Part shown: positions 43,496-52,108 of the stretch, piece after piece | How positions within the stretch are numbered: the stretch's first letter is position 1 | How the letters are laid out: the number at the start of each line of letters is the position of its first letter | Assembly (NCBI RefSeq): GCF_048270095.1 | Contig: NZ_JBLWTL010000006.1 | Span: 1 to 64,000 of the forward strand | Length of the DNA: 64,000 nt | DNA from: Maricaulis sp048270095 | Lineage (GTDB): Bacteria; Pseudomonadota; Alphaproteobacteria; Caulobacterales; Maricaulaceae | Reading direction: 5' to 3' | Notes under the pieces: generated by a model | Told to the model about the DNA's origin: nothing | What the model saw: only the letters and a program-made list of their open reading frames with translations | Databases searched by the model: none | Translations under genes and position numbers: made by a program

Positions 43496-44479
43496 CTAGT
43501 CCAGCACTGTGATCTGGCTATTGAGATAGGTCTGGGCGTCAGCCCAGGCAGCGTCGACATCATCCATCCCGAACAGGACGCGCTGGCCGGCATCAAGAAC
43601 CGGCCCGTACAGCAGAGTGCCTTCGGCGTCGTCCTCGATATGGAAGCGACGCGTGGTGTCTTCCAGCTCGAGGAATCGGTTACGCACGTGGACCCAGTAG
43701 TCTTCAGTCGCATCCCAATAGGCGTGCGCTGCGGCGGCGCCCTCGAGCTCGGTGCGGCGATAGGTATTCACGCCGATTTCCCGCACCAATTCCTGTGTTG
43801 TGCCATCCCGCACGACCAGTTTTGAATTGTCCTGCTCATGGGTCCAGCCCCAGGGCGTGACGGTGTGGCGATTGACGGCAGCGATGACATCATAATCCTC
43901 GCGGGTTGTGTCGTCCCGGCGCGGCAGGGGCCGCCAGGAAACCGGCGGTTCCCAGGTCGAGGCTTCGGACGTGTGGATCCACGGCCCGACCGCAGCATAT
44001 CTCGGACTGTCATCGACCTGATAGACGGTCTGTGACCAGGCACCGCGGCGATCAGCGGCGGCGACATCATCCATGCGCCAGTCATCATGGCCCTCAAAGG
44101 CGAGCACACGCGAGGGCTCATAGCGCCAGTCCTGGCGCCAATGCTTCACGATGAAGGGATCCGGGCCGTCACCAGCGAGGAGGAAGTGCTGCAGCATGAT
44201 GAAATCGCCGCTGTCCTCGGCCACGATCACGACTTCGCGGGCCGGCGTCAGCTTGGGTTCTGCCAGCTCATAGCCGGGCTCTATCGCCACAGTCTCGCGG
44301 AAATCGAAGGTCACATCATACTCGCCCTGCATGGCGAGAATCGCCTGCCGGTCGCGTTCGAAAGCGGCCACTTCAGCGGCTTCGCTGCGCGGCGCGGCGT
44401 AGATTTCAGCGGCGGGATTGGTCGTGGCCGCGCATCCGGTCAGAGCGAGCGCGGCGGCGACAAGGGTCAGGCGTTTCAT
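43496..44479 (-). CDS. DUF6607 lipoprotein next to an iron/heme receptor
   Basis: The start at 44479 (MKRLTLVAAALALTGC) gives a lipoprotein signal with lipobox LTGC and a mature protein of about 310 residues, rich in Trp, Arg and Asp (for example KHWRQDWRYEPSRVL, PPVSWRPLPRRDD). It matches the DUF6607 pattern. Genes of this family often lie beside TonB-dependent heme receptors, as here. A heme- or metal-handling role in the periplasm is inferred, not proven. Confidence 0.78.
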   Translation of the reverse strand: MKRLTLVAAALALTGCAATTNPAAEIYAAPRSEAAEVAAFERDRQAILAMQGEYDVTFDFRETVAIEPGYELAEPKLTPAREVVIVAEDSGDFIMLQHFLLAGDGPDPFIVKHWRQDWRYEPSRVLAFEGHDDWRMDDVAAADRRGAWSQTVYQVDDSPRYAAVGPWIHTSEASTWEPPVSWRPLPRRDDTTREDYDVIAAVNRHTVTPWGWTHEQDNSKLVVRDGTTQELVREIGVNTYRRTELEGAAAAHAYWDATEDYWVHVRNRFLELEDTTRRFHIEDDAEGTLLYGPVLDAGQRVLFGMDDVDAAWADAQTYLNSQITVLD

Positions 44480-44524
44480 GAGGGCCTCATCATGTGTGAA
44501 GAAAATAACGTGGCGAATGTTATT

Positions 44525-44549
44525 GCGATTGATTCTGACTTGCAATCGC
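44525..44549. promoter_or_regulatory. Fur-like palindrome between DUF6607 and receptor genes
   Basis: GCGATTG (44525-44531) and CAATCGC (44543-44549) flank ATTCTGACTT-like sequence, with the alphaproteobacterial Fur-box form TTGATTCTNANTTGCA. It lies about 55 bases from both starts and could repress both genes when iron is present. Confidence 0.6.
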
Positions 44550-44604
44550 TAAACTGCCGCGGCACAAGAGGCGCGCTTGCAAATCGTTCGCAGAAAGGCG
44601 CGTC

Positions 44605-46698
44605 ATGAAATCCGCATTCCTCCTCGGTGCTGCCAGCATCGCCCTCGCCAGCCCCGCACTCGGACAAACGGCGGCGGCGACACCCAATGCCGAAGTCGAG
44701 GTCATCGTCGTTGAGGCGACACACACCAAGCTGAACGCCTTTGAATACCCGGGCATGACCTCGACGATCTCGGCCGAGACCCTGGACCTGGGCCGGCCGG
44801 CCGATCTGGATGACTTGTTGCGTCAGTTGCCGGGCATGGAAATCGCTGGCGGGCCGCGGCGCACCGGACAAAGCCCCTCCCTGCGTGGTCAGGGGCGGGA
44901 GAATACGACCCTCTTGCTCGACGGCGCCCGCCAGAATTTCGGATCGGCCCATGATGGCGCCCTCTTCGTCGACCCATCCCTGCTGGTTGGCGTCGAAAGC
45001 GTGCGCGGTTCGGCGTCCGCGCTCTACGGCTCGGGCGCTTCCGGCGGCGTGATCTCGCTGCGCACAGCCAATGCCCGCGACCTGTTGGCCGATGATGAAA
45101 GCTGGGGCTTCAGCCTCGGCGCCGGCACGCGAAGTGTTGATGAGGAAGTACGCGGCTCGGCGAGCCTGTATGCGCAGTCAGACCGGTTTGACCTGCTGGC
45201 TTCGATGTCGCGCCGCCAGTCCGGCGATATCGCGCTGGGATCGGGCGATGATCTGCCCGCCGATGATGCCGCCACCTCCGGCCTGGTCAAGCTTGGGGTC
45301 GAGGCCGCAGAGGGTGTCCGCCTTGAGTTGAGCTGGCAGGGCTTCGACAGCGAGGTCATCGAGCCGAATAACGCCCAGGGCGTGGCCGGGGTGGATTCGC
45401 TCAATGCGCTGGTTGAGAAAGACGTGTCGAGCGATAATCTGGCCTTCAATCTGAGCGCCTCGCCCTCCGGTCTGAGCTGGATGGATCTCGACCTGACCGT
45501 CTACCGCAATGCGACCGGTGTTGATGAAGCCGAGCTCGTTTCGGGACGGCAATTGCGGCGCGACCTGGAAACCACGGGTCTGCGCATCGATCAGCGCTTC
45601 GCGTTTCAGCTCGGCCAGTTTGATGCAGGCCTGACGATCGGCGGCGAATATTACGAGGACACACAGGACGGATTCGACAGCGCTGAAGTCGGCGGCGTCC
45701 GCGGCGGTGCGCCGGACGCGTCCAGCCAGTTCACGGCCGGCTATACCCAGCTGGAGCTTGAAGGCCCGGCCCCGTTTGGACTTCCCGGCCGGATCATCCT
45801 GTTGCCGGGCATCCGCCATGATTCATTCGAGACCAGCTCAAGCCTGGCTGCCGATACGTCCAGCAATGCGACCTCGAGCCGGTTTGCCGCGACCTATGCC
45901 CCGTCGGACAATTTCAATGTCTTCGCCAGCTGGGGTGAAGGCTTCCGGGCACCTTCAATCAATGAGCTCTATCTGGACGGGACGCATTTCTCACTGCCAC
46001 ACATCATTCTCGGGCCACCGGTCTTCATCTCGAACCGCTTCATCGCCAACCCAGCCTTGCTGCCGGAATCAACCGAGACCATCGAGGCCGGTTTCAGTCT
46101 TGATCTGGCCGACCATTTCGACAATGTCGACCGGCTGGAAATGCGCGCGGCCTGGTTTGAAACCGATGCCACGGACCTGATCGACCTCGACGTGACCTTT
46201 GCCTTCGATCCCGGTTGTTTCACGCCGCCATTCTTCCTGCCCTGCTCGGCTGGCACGACCCAGAGCAGCAATGTCAGCGCCGCCCGCTTGTCGGGCTTTG
46301 AAGCCGAAATCAAATTCGAGCGCGGACCCTTCGCCCTCGATGCCAGCCTCTCCGACGTCGATGGCGAGGACACCGTCAGCGGTGAGCCGGTCGGTGCATC
46401 AACCCCGACCCGGCTGTATCTGGATGGGCGCTGGACGCTGGCCTCACAGCGCCTGACCCTCGGCGCACGGGCTGAGCTGGCCGGCGATTTCGACGAAGCA
46501 AGTGACCCGGCGAGCTTCCGCGATGGCTATAGCGTGCTCGACCTCTACACACGCTGGCAGCCCTTCGCCGGGCACGGCCTGTCGCTCAATGCCGGCGTCG
46601 AGAATGCTTTCGACACAGACTATGAGCGCGTCTTCGCGGGCGTCAGTGAGCCAGGGCGTTCGCTGCGGCTCGACGTCACCTGGTCACAGAATTTCTGA
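44605..46698 (+). CDS. TonB-dependent outer-membrane receptor (probably heme/hemoglobin type)
   Basis: The 697-residue protein has a signal peptide (IALASPALGQTAAA), a plug domain with DLDDLLRQLPGMEIAGGP and YGSGASGGVISLRT, and a beta-barrel ending in RLDVTWSQNF. The heme-receptor pair FRAPSINELYLDGTHF and NPALLPEST is present, with a histidine between them, as in the hemoglobin/heme receptor group. It imports its ligand with TonB-ExbB-ExbD, which are not in this window. It shares its promoter region with the DUF6607 gene. Confidence 0.9.
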   Translation: MKSAFLLGAASIALASPALGQTAAATPNAEVEVIVVEATHTKLNAFEYPGMTSTISAETLDLGRPADLDDLLRQLPGMEIAGGPRRTGQSPSLRGQGRENTTLLLDGARQNFGSAHDGALFVDPSLLVGVESVRGSASALYGSGASGGVISLRTANARDLLADDESWGFSLGAGTRSVDEEVRGSASLYAQSDRFDLLASMSRRQSGDIALGSGDDLPADDAATSGLVKLGVEAAEGVRLELSWQGFDSEVIEPNNAQGVAGVDSLNALVEKDVSSDNLAFNLSASPSGLSWMDLDLTVYRNATGVDEAELVSGRQLRRDLETTGLRIDQRFAFQLGQFDAGLTIGGEYYEDTQDGFDSAEVGGVRGGAPDASSQFTAGYTQLELEGPAPFGLPGRIILLPGIRHDSFETSSSLAADTSSNATSSRFAATYAPSDNFNVFASWGEGFRAPSINELYLDGTHFSLPHIILGPPVFISNRFIANPALLPESTETIEAGFSLDLADHFDNVDRLEMRAAWFETDATDLIDLDVTFAFDPGCFTPPFFLPCSAGTTQSSNVSAARLSGFEAEIKFERGPFALDASLSDVDGEDTVSGEPVGASTPTRLYLDGRWTLASQRLTLGARAELAGDFDEASDPASFRDGYSVLDLYTRWQPFAGHGLSLNAGVENAFDTDYERVFAGVSEPGRSLRLDVTWSQNF

Positions 46699-46703
46699 GC
46701 CTA

Positions 46704-47120
46704 TCAGTTGGGCCGGCGGTGACGGATCTGGGCAATTTCGTCCAGTTCGTCCTGCTCGGCCGCGCGCAGGGCGCGTTCGATATTGGCGAGGCGGCGTTCC
46801 TCCAGAACTTCAAACTTCTTGAGTTCCTGGAAGGCGTCGCCGAGCCGGTCGCGCAGGGCATCCGCCTGAACCTCGACTTCATCGAGGGATGAGCGGATAT
46901 TCTCTTTTCGCTTGATCACCGCCTGGGCGTAGGATCCATAGGCCAGATAGCCATCACGCGATTGCGTGGCGACCGCCTGCTCCTCGGGAACCGAAGCCTC
47001 AAGCCGCTCGATCTGGTTGATCAGCGCGCCCTTGGAACGATCCAGTTCGGCCATCTGCTTCTGCAATTCCTCGACTTTGAACCGGGCCAGCCGGATCAAG
47101 GGTTCGTGTGAGCGTGTCAT
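46704..47120 (-). CDS. fliJ: Flagellar export chaperone FliJ
   Basis: The 138-residue protein is almost wholly coiled coil: RLARFKVEELQKQMAELDR, LINQIERLEASVPEEQ, RSSLDEVEVQADALRDRLGD and LEERRLANIERALRA. Its ATG overlaps the FliI stop by four bases. FliJ docks on the FliI ring and brings unfolded substrates to FlhA. Sequence identity is low in this family, so the call rests on coiled-coil form, length and linkage. Confidence 0.87.
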   Translation of the reverse strand: MTRSHEPLIRLARFKVEELQKQMAELDRSKGALINQIERLEASVPEEQAVATQSRDGYLAYGSYAQAVIKRKENIRSSLDEVEVQADALRDRLGDAFQELKKFEVLEERRLANIERALRAAEQDELDEIAQIRHRRPN

Positions 47121-48460
47121 GAGGATATTCCTTCACCATCCAAAATCCCGGCCAGGGTCGCGAATGTCGACGGGATATCCGCCGCTTCGTCTTTTCCCTG
47201 GCCCAGGAATGCTTCCAACGGATCGTTGAGAGCAATTGCCCGATCTAGCGCCGGGTTCGATCCGTGGGAGTAGGCCCCCAGGCGGATCAATTCTTCCATA
47301 TCGGCATAGGCCGACAACATTTTGCGCGCCTCGGCGACCAGTGGCCGCTCGGCAGGCGCGAAGACTTCCGGTGCCGTCCGGCTCACCGATTTGAGCACAT
47401 CGATGGCGGGGAAGCGGCCACGCTCGGCGATCGCCCGGCTCATCACCACATGACCGTCGAGGATTCCGCGCACGGCATCAGCGATCGGCTCATTATGGTC
47501 GTCACCATCAACCAGCACAGTGAACAGGCCCGAAATCGTACCGGTCTTGCGGCCATCGGTGCGTTCCACGCCCGGGCCGGCACGCTCGAGCAAGCGCGGC
47601 AATTCGGCAAACACGGACGGGGTATAGCCGCGTGTCGTCGGCGGCTCACCGGCAGCCAGGCCAATCTCGCGCTGGGCGAGGGCAAATCGGGTGACGCTGT
47701 CCATCAGACACAACACATCCTTGCCCTGGTCGCGGAAGTATTCGGCGACAGTCAGGGTCAGGTGCGCAGCCTGGCGGCGGGCCAGAGCCGGTGCGTCGGA
47801 GGTTTCAGTAATCACGACCGAGCGGGCGCGGCCTTCAGGCCCGAGCACATCATCGACAAACTCGCGCGCTTCACGGCCCCGTTCGCCGATCAAGCCAATG
47901 ACAATCACATCGGCATCGCAAGCGCGCGCCAGCATCGACATCAAGACCGATTTCCCGACGCCCGAGCCGGCGAAAATCCCGAGCCGCTGACCGCGGCGCA
48001 TCGGTGCAAAGGCATTGAGGACGCGCACGCCCATATCCATCCGCTCGCCCAGGCGCGCGCGGCCATGCGCCATCGGCGGATCGCCCTTGAGCGGATAGGC
48101 GTGGGCACCTTCGCTGAGCGCCGGTCCGCCATCAAGCGGGCGAGCGAAGCCGTCCACGACGCGGCCCAGCCAACTCAGGCACGGACGAACCCGTGCCGAA
48201 TCCGGTTGCAGGACGACCTTGGCGCCGGGGCGGATGCCCTCCAGCGGCCCGAAGGGCATCATCAGGGCCGTCTGGCCACGAAAGCCGACAATCTCGCATT
48301 CCGCTGTGCCGCGCCCGGTGACGATCGTCGCATGTGCACCCAGGCTGAGACCGGAAACCGGCCCCTCGGCCTCGACCAACAAACCATTGAGAGCCGTGAC
48401 GCGTCCTTCCAGGACACGCGCATCAAGCCCGTCAATCCGATCTGTGAGGGTCTGCATCAT
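47117..48460 (-). CDS. fliI: Flagellar export ATPase FliI
   Basis: FliI is the ATPase of the flagellar export apparatus. The 447-residue protein has Walker A AGSGVGKSVLMSM, Walker B DVLCLMDSVTRFALAQREIG, and the segment EPPTTRGYTPSVFAELPRLLER that is standard in FliI. The start MMQTLTDRIDGL (48460 or 48457) follows a weak ribosome site. The gene is divergent from ctrA across a long noncoding region. Confidence 0.95.
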   Translation of the reverse strand: MMQTLTDRIDGLDARVLEGRVTALNGLLVEAEGPVSGLSLGAHATIVTGRGTAECEIVGFRGQTALMMPFGPLEGIRPGAKVVLQPDSARVRPCLSWLGRVVDGFARPLDGGPALSEGAHAYPLKGDPPMAHGRARLGERMDMGVRVLNAFAPMRRGQRLGIFAGSGVGKSVLMSMLARACDADVIVIGLIGERGREAREFVDDVLGPEGRARSVVITETSDAPALARRQAAHLTLTVAEYFRDQGKDVLCLMDSVTRFALAQREIGLAAGEPPTTRGYTPSVFAELPRLLERAGPGVERTDGRKTGTISGLFTVLVDGDDHNEPIADAVRGILDGHVVMSRAIAERGRFPAIDVLKSVSRTAPEVFAPAERPLVAEARKMLSAYADMEELIRLGAYSHGSNPALDRAIALNDPLEAFLGQGKDEAADIPSTFATLAGILDGEGISS

Positions 48461-49265
48461 GCCGACATCATGCCTTTCAGGCGGGGCCAATTGGCCGATT
48501 CGATTTCACCCTACGCTATTGCGGTTGCTTCCACGTAAACGCGGACGCGCAAATGCGGGACATGCTGCACGGCCTGGATCGGGGCTGCGGCTCTGACGAG
48601 GCCTGTTTGATGCCGGTCATCGCCGGGGGATGCGTCGCTGTGGCATTCCTTCCGGCTGCTGTGCGTTTCAGTCGCCCACCATTTCGGCGGGCGATCTCCC
48701 AAAACGGCAATTGAATTGGCGTGTTGTGCCAATATCACCCCCTTGCCTTGGCGGTCTTCGCTCGTCCCGGGCCGCGTCTGATAACGCCAGACTGAAGGCG
48801 CACCGGGGTCGGCGCCCCATCGGCGTCGGGGCAAGGCCGCATCCAGGAAGGAGAGGTGTCCGGATTGCGTGCGCATGGACTCGAAACATGAACCTGCGCC
48901 AGTAGGCACAAAAAATTGTCTGTGGATAAGAAGACAGGTCGGATCGAACTCAGACTTCGGACCCATTCTCAAGCCTGGCAGGCAATCTCGGCATTTCATG
49001 GCGAATACTTTATACGTGACAATATTCTCAGCTGACCAGATTCATCAGAGTCATGGCGCTCAAGTCCACGCGCTAACCCCCTATTCGTTAACGATAATTG
49101 CGAATCAAGTTGGAGCGGAAAAGAATCGCCGGGCTGACGATTCTCAAACCTGGTCAAGCCGCAGTTAACTTTCGTTAAGGGTTTCCTCGTAGCGTCAGAA
49201 TAAGGTTAATCAGACTACACACCGGGCGGGATTGATTCGTTCGGGTACCAGACCGGAGGCGAACC
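48461..49265. promoter_or_regulatory. 805-bp noncoding region between fliI and ctrA
   Basis: This region has no convincing coding sequence; open frames on both strands have no ribosome site or familiar protein form. It holds an inverted repeat ATTGGC-GTGTTGT-GCCAAT (48715-48733), a cluster of GANTC sites and several TTAA half-sites (see the separate entry), and probably the two-promoter ctrA control region plus the fliI promoter. Confidence 0.6.
49039..49238 (+). promoter_or_regulatory. GANTC cluster and CtrA half-sites upstream of ctrA
   Basis: Six GANTC sites lie within 200 bp: 49039, 49048, 49102, 49123, 49139 and 49234. GANTC is the CcrM methylation target, and methylation of the ctrA P1 promoter controls it in Caulobacter with GcrA. 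In addition, GTTAAC lies at 49087-49092 and TTAA-CTTTCG-TTAA at 49165-49178, a near CtrA box with a six-base spacer. Confidence 0.65.
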
Positions 49266-49961
49266 ATGCGGGTTCTTCTAATTGAGGACGACCGGGCGAC
49301 CGCGCAGTCCATCGAATTGATGCTGAAGTCAGATGGCTTCAACATCTACACGACGGATCTTGGCGAGGAAGGTGTCGACCTCGGCAAGCTGTATGATTAC
49401 GACATCATCCTGCTTGATCTGAATCTGCCGGACATGACGGGTTTTGATGTTCTCAAGACCCTCCGCGTCTCCAAGATCGACACTCCGATCCTGATCCTCA
49501 CCGGCAATGCCGATATCGACAACAAGGTCCGCGGCCTTGGATGCGGTGCCGATGACTATATGACGAAGCCCTTCCACAAGGATGAGATGATTGCGCGTAT
49601 CCACGCCATCGTCCGCCGGTCGAAGGGGCATTCGCAATCGATCATCAAGACCGGTTCGATCGCCGTCAATCTCGACGCCAAGACCGTGGAAGTGGACAGC
49701 CAGCGCGTCCACCTGACCGGCAAGGAATACCAGATGCTCGAGCTGCTCTCGCTGCGCAAGGGCACGACGCTGACCAAGGAGATGTTCCTCAATCATCTCT
49801 ATGGCGGCATGGACGAGCCGGAACTGAAGATCATCGACGTCTTCATCTGCAAGCTTCGCAAGAAGCTGGCCGCCGCCACGCAAGGCGAACATCATATCGA
49901 AACCGTCTGGGGCCGTGGCTATGTGCTGCGCGATCCGATGGAAGAAAAAGTCGCCGTCTGA
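49266..49961 (+). CDS. ctrA: Cell-cycle master regulator CtrA
   Basis: CtrA is an OmpR-type response regulator controlling flagellar, division and replication genes. The 231-residue protein has a receiver with the phosphoacceptor D51 (LLDLNLPD) and an acidic pair IEDD, and a winged-helix DNA-binding domain with KEYQMLELLSLRKG and ETVWGRGYVLRDP. The C-terminus is EEKVAV, whereas in Caulobacter the last two residues are alanines needed for ClpXP degradation. GGAGGC precedes the ATG. Confidence 0.97.
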   Translation: MRVLLIEDDRATAQSIELMLKSDGFNIYTTDLGEEGVDLGKLYDYDIILLDLNLPDMTGFDVLKTLRVSKIDTPILILTGNADIDNKVRGLGCGADDYMTKPFHKDEMIARIHAIVRRSKGHSQSIIKTGSIAVNLDAKTVEVDSQRVHLTGKEYQMLELLSLRKGTTLTKEMFLNHLYGGMDEPELKIIDVFICKLRKKLAAATQGEHHIETVWGRGYVLRDPMEEKVAV

Positions 49962-49986
49962 TCGCACGGCCAATACGAGATTGAAG

Positions 49987-50015
49987 AGCCCGGTCCTCGC
50001 GACCGGGCTTTTTTT
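49987..50015 (+). terminator. Intrinsic terminator after ctrA
   Basis: AGCCCGGTC and GACCGGGCT pair across CTCGC, and a run of seven T follows. It is the clearest terminator in the window. Confidence 0.92.
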
Positions 50016-50023
50016 GTGTCCAG

Positions 50024-50041
50024 CTCCCCTGTTCAGGGGCT
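50024..50041. repeat. 18-bp hairpin repeat upstream of the first secreted paralog
   Basis: CTCCCCTGTTCAGGGGCT contains the small hairpin CCCCTG-TT-CAGGGG. The same 18 bases recur at 51315-51332, before the second paralog. The sharing supports a duplication that included upstream DNA. Confidence 0.7.
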
Positions 50042-50092
50042 ATGCGGAGGTTGGGGTCCAGCTAATCTGGCTTGCAAACAGCGAGGTGCCCC

Positions 50093-51247
50093 ATGAAACG
50101 CCACCGATTGAGCCTGACCGCACTGGCGGTCGCCCTTCTGACCGCCGGGCCCACCCTGGCGTTCCAGCAAACCTCCGGCGAGCCGGCAACGCCGCGTCCG
50201 CGTATGGCGGAAATAGAGACTTTTTCACCGTCCGAGCTGATCGCAGAGCTCACCGCGCTGGAGGCTGCAGCCGACGGGCGCGTTGCCTTTCGTGACCCCG
50301 AAGGCCTGCTCGAGCGTCTTGAAGTGAAACATGACCGGCTGACCGCCCTCGCGGATGCCGAAGGCGGCCGGTGGGGGCTGGGCCTCGATATCTTCTTCTC
50401 AACCAATGCCCCCGCCCCCCGTCCGTGTGACGCCCCGACCCCGGTCATGGTCGTTTCCCGCCAGGGCACGGAGTTGGCGGGGACGGTTTGTCGCCTCTAT
50501 ACGATTCAGGACGGGATTCCGATGTTGACGCTTGATCAGCTTCTGGACGCCCCTTTCGAGGGCCAGACCCTCCATATTCACCTCGTCACGACCATAGCCG
50601 CCGAGCAGGACAGCCTGCTCAATTCCGGCAATGAAATCCTGTCAGCGATGGCCACCGATGTCTTGCGCGCCCTCGTCCTGGCAAACCCTCCCAGTAGCGG
50701 GGAGGACTCGATGCTGTGGCGGGACACCCTGCAGAGCCTGATGGAGCGCGCGGACGGCTTCATCCGCTTCAATGCACCGGACACGCTAGCCCTCGCGCTC
50801 GCGGCAACAGTGACCGGGGTCCTGGATGAGGCGGGCGTAGAGGACGTCGATTGGGGCTTCACATTCGGGGTCGATGGGGCGCAGTCCATCGCGGACGGTG
50901 GCCTGTTTGATCCGGACAGGCTTGCAGCTGCGAGGCGGCCCGAAACCGCCGCATGGTGCCTGCCCGATGTGAGCTTCTCGGCAACCGGGCCAACCGGGGT
51001 TCACCACACCTGGCATCAATGCTCCGGCACACCACCGGAGGAACACTCCGACACCCTCGTCGTCCGCAAGATCTGGACCGAGGAGAGAACAAGCCGGGCC
51101 TATCGCTGGCTTGAACTCAGCGTGTTCGGCTCAACCGACACCCCGGCCGAACTCCCGGCTGTGGACAGTTTCACTCGAGCGGCGCTGGCGCTGATGGCGA
51201 ATGACATCATTATCGCTCCCCGGACAGCTGCGGAGAGTGGCGAATAG
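50093..51247 (+). CDS. Exported protein of unknown function, long paralog
   Basis: The start MKRHRLSLTALAVALLTAGP follows GAGGTG and gives a signal peptide ending near TLAFQQ; the product is 384 residues. The first half holds a cysteine pair (RPCDAP, TVCRLY). The second half, about residue 250 onward, is paralogous to the next gene: WGFTFGVDGAQ, then AAWCLPDV, TWHQCSGTP, RKIWTEE, YRWLELSVFGSTDT. The CX20C pair in WC...QC is shared. No known family was recognised. Confidence 0.7.
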   Translation: MKRHRLSLTALAVALLTAGPTLAFQQTSGEPATPRPRMAEIETFSPSELIAELTALEAAADGRVAFRDPEGLLERLEVKHDRLTALADAEGGRWGLGLDIFFSTNAPAPRPCDAPTPVMVVSRQGTELAGTVCRLYTIQDGIPMLTLDQLLDAPFEGQTLHIHLVTTIAAEQDSLLNSGNEILSAMATDVLRALVLANPPSSGEDSMLWRDTLQSLMERADGFIRFNAPDTLALALAATVTGVLDEAGVEDVDWGFTFGVDGAQSIADGGLFDPDRLAAARRPETAAWCLPDVSFSATGPTGVHHTWHQCSGTPPEEHSDTLVVRKIWTEERTSRAYRWLELSVFGSTDTPAELPAVDSFTRAALALMANDIIIAPRTAAESGE

Positions 51248-51314
51248 GCTCGGTCGACAGGCTTCGGCGCCCGTGAGAAAAACCCGGTTCCGATGATCAG
51301 GCCTTTCTTGTCTC

Positions 51315-51332
51315 CTCCCCTGTTCAGGGGCT
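51315..51332. repeat. 18-bp hairpin repeat upstream of the second secreted paralog
   Basis: This is identical to 50024-50041 and likewise precedes a paralogous gene. As it lies downstream of the first gene and is followed by TTTT, it may act as a weak terminator too. Confidence 0.7.
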
Positions 51333-51384
51333 TTTCGGCACGCGATGGCAATGTATGATCGCTGCGGAAACAGGGAGAGCCCGT

Positions 51385-52020
51385 ATGAAACACCCCCAGA
51401 TTATCCTCGCAACACTCGCGATGGCGCTCCTGGCGGCCGGGCAGGCCGTGGCGGCCCAGGACGTGTCCTCCACCGCGCCATCCCCGGATAGCGCGCTGGA
51501 CTGGCCAGGCCTGGTGGAGAGCCTGAACGACCCCGAGGCTGGCCTGATCCGCGTCGCGGCGCCGGACGCTCTGGCCCGCGAACTCGAGGCCCTGTCCACC
51601 GAAATGCAGGCGTCGATGGAATTGAGCGGTGCACACTGGGGGATCAGCATCGGAATTGACGGCGCCCAGGTCCTGTCCCGCAATGGTGGGTATGATTTCG
51701 ACCGGATCGATGAGGTCGCCCGCCCGGCAACGCCGGAATGGTGCGGACGCGATGCCCCCTATGTCGCGATTGATGCGGCCGGGAGCCGGCGCATCTGGCA
51801 GCAATGCACCGGCACGCCCACCGCAGAAGACCCGGAAGCCATATCCGTGCGACGATTCTGGATTGAAGATACCGTGGCCGGCGATTATCGCTGGCTGGAA
51901 TTCATCGCCGTAAGTTCAACCGACACAGGGAGCGAGCTGGTCACACTCGACGCCTTCTCCCGCGAAGCCCTCGGCGCCATCGCCCGCAGCATCGTTATCT
52001 TCCCGGCGCCCGCAGAGTAG
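51385..52020 (+). CDS. Exported protein of unknown function, short paralog
   Basis: The start MKHPQIILATLAMALLAAGQ gives a signal peptide ending AVAAQD and a product of 211 residues. It aligns with the C-terminal half of the preceding gene: WGISIGIDGAQ, EWCGRDAP, IWQQCTGTP, RRFWIEDT and YRWLEFIAVSSTDT. The cysteine pair has the same CX20C spacing, so a conserved disulfide is likely. It is a tandem duplicate that has lost or never had the first half. Its function is unknown. Confidence 0.72.
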   Translation: MKHPQIILATLAMALLAAGQAVAAQDVSSTAPSPDSALDWPGLVESLNDPEAGLIRVAAPDALARELEALSTEMQASMELSGAHWGISIGIDGAQVLSRNGGYDFDRIDEVARPATPEWCGRDAPYVAIDAAGSRRIWQQCTGTPTAEDPEAISVRRFWIEDTVAGDYRWLEFIAVSSTDTGSELVTLDAFSREALGAIARSIVIFPAPAE

Positions 52021-52045
52021 GCTGGCCCTGACACGATGCGTATGA

Positions 52046-52077
52046 AAAACCCCGGACCAATCTGGTGCCGGGGTTTT
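52046..52077. terminator. Bidirectional terminator between the paralog gene and cheR
   Basis: AAAACCCCGGACCA pairs with TGGTGCCGGGGTTTT (one bulged G). A-rich and T-rich ends on both sides allow termination from either direction between these convergent genes. Confidence 0.88.
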
Positions 52078-52108
52078 CCATTTTGAACTCTGGCCTGCGA
52101 CGCCGTTA

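Noticed and set aside
48511..48999. 162-codon open frame on the minus strand between fliI and ctrA
   Set aside because: It has many Pro, Arg and Cys without domain form, no ribosome site, and lies in a likely control region.
48869..49168. 99-codon open frame on the plus strand upstream of ctrA
   Set aside because: It overlaps the GANTC cluster and has no recognisable features or good start.
49165..49178. Canonical CtrA box before ctrA
   Set aside because: The two TTAA halves are six, not seven, bases apart, so it is reported only as a near site.
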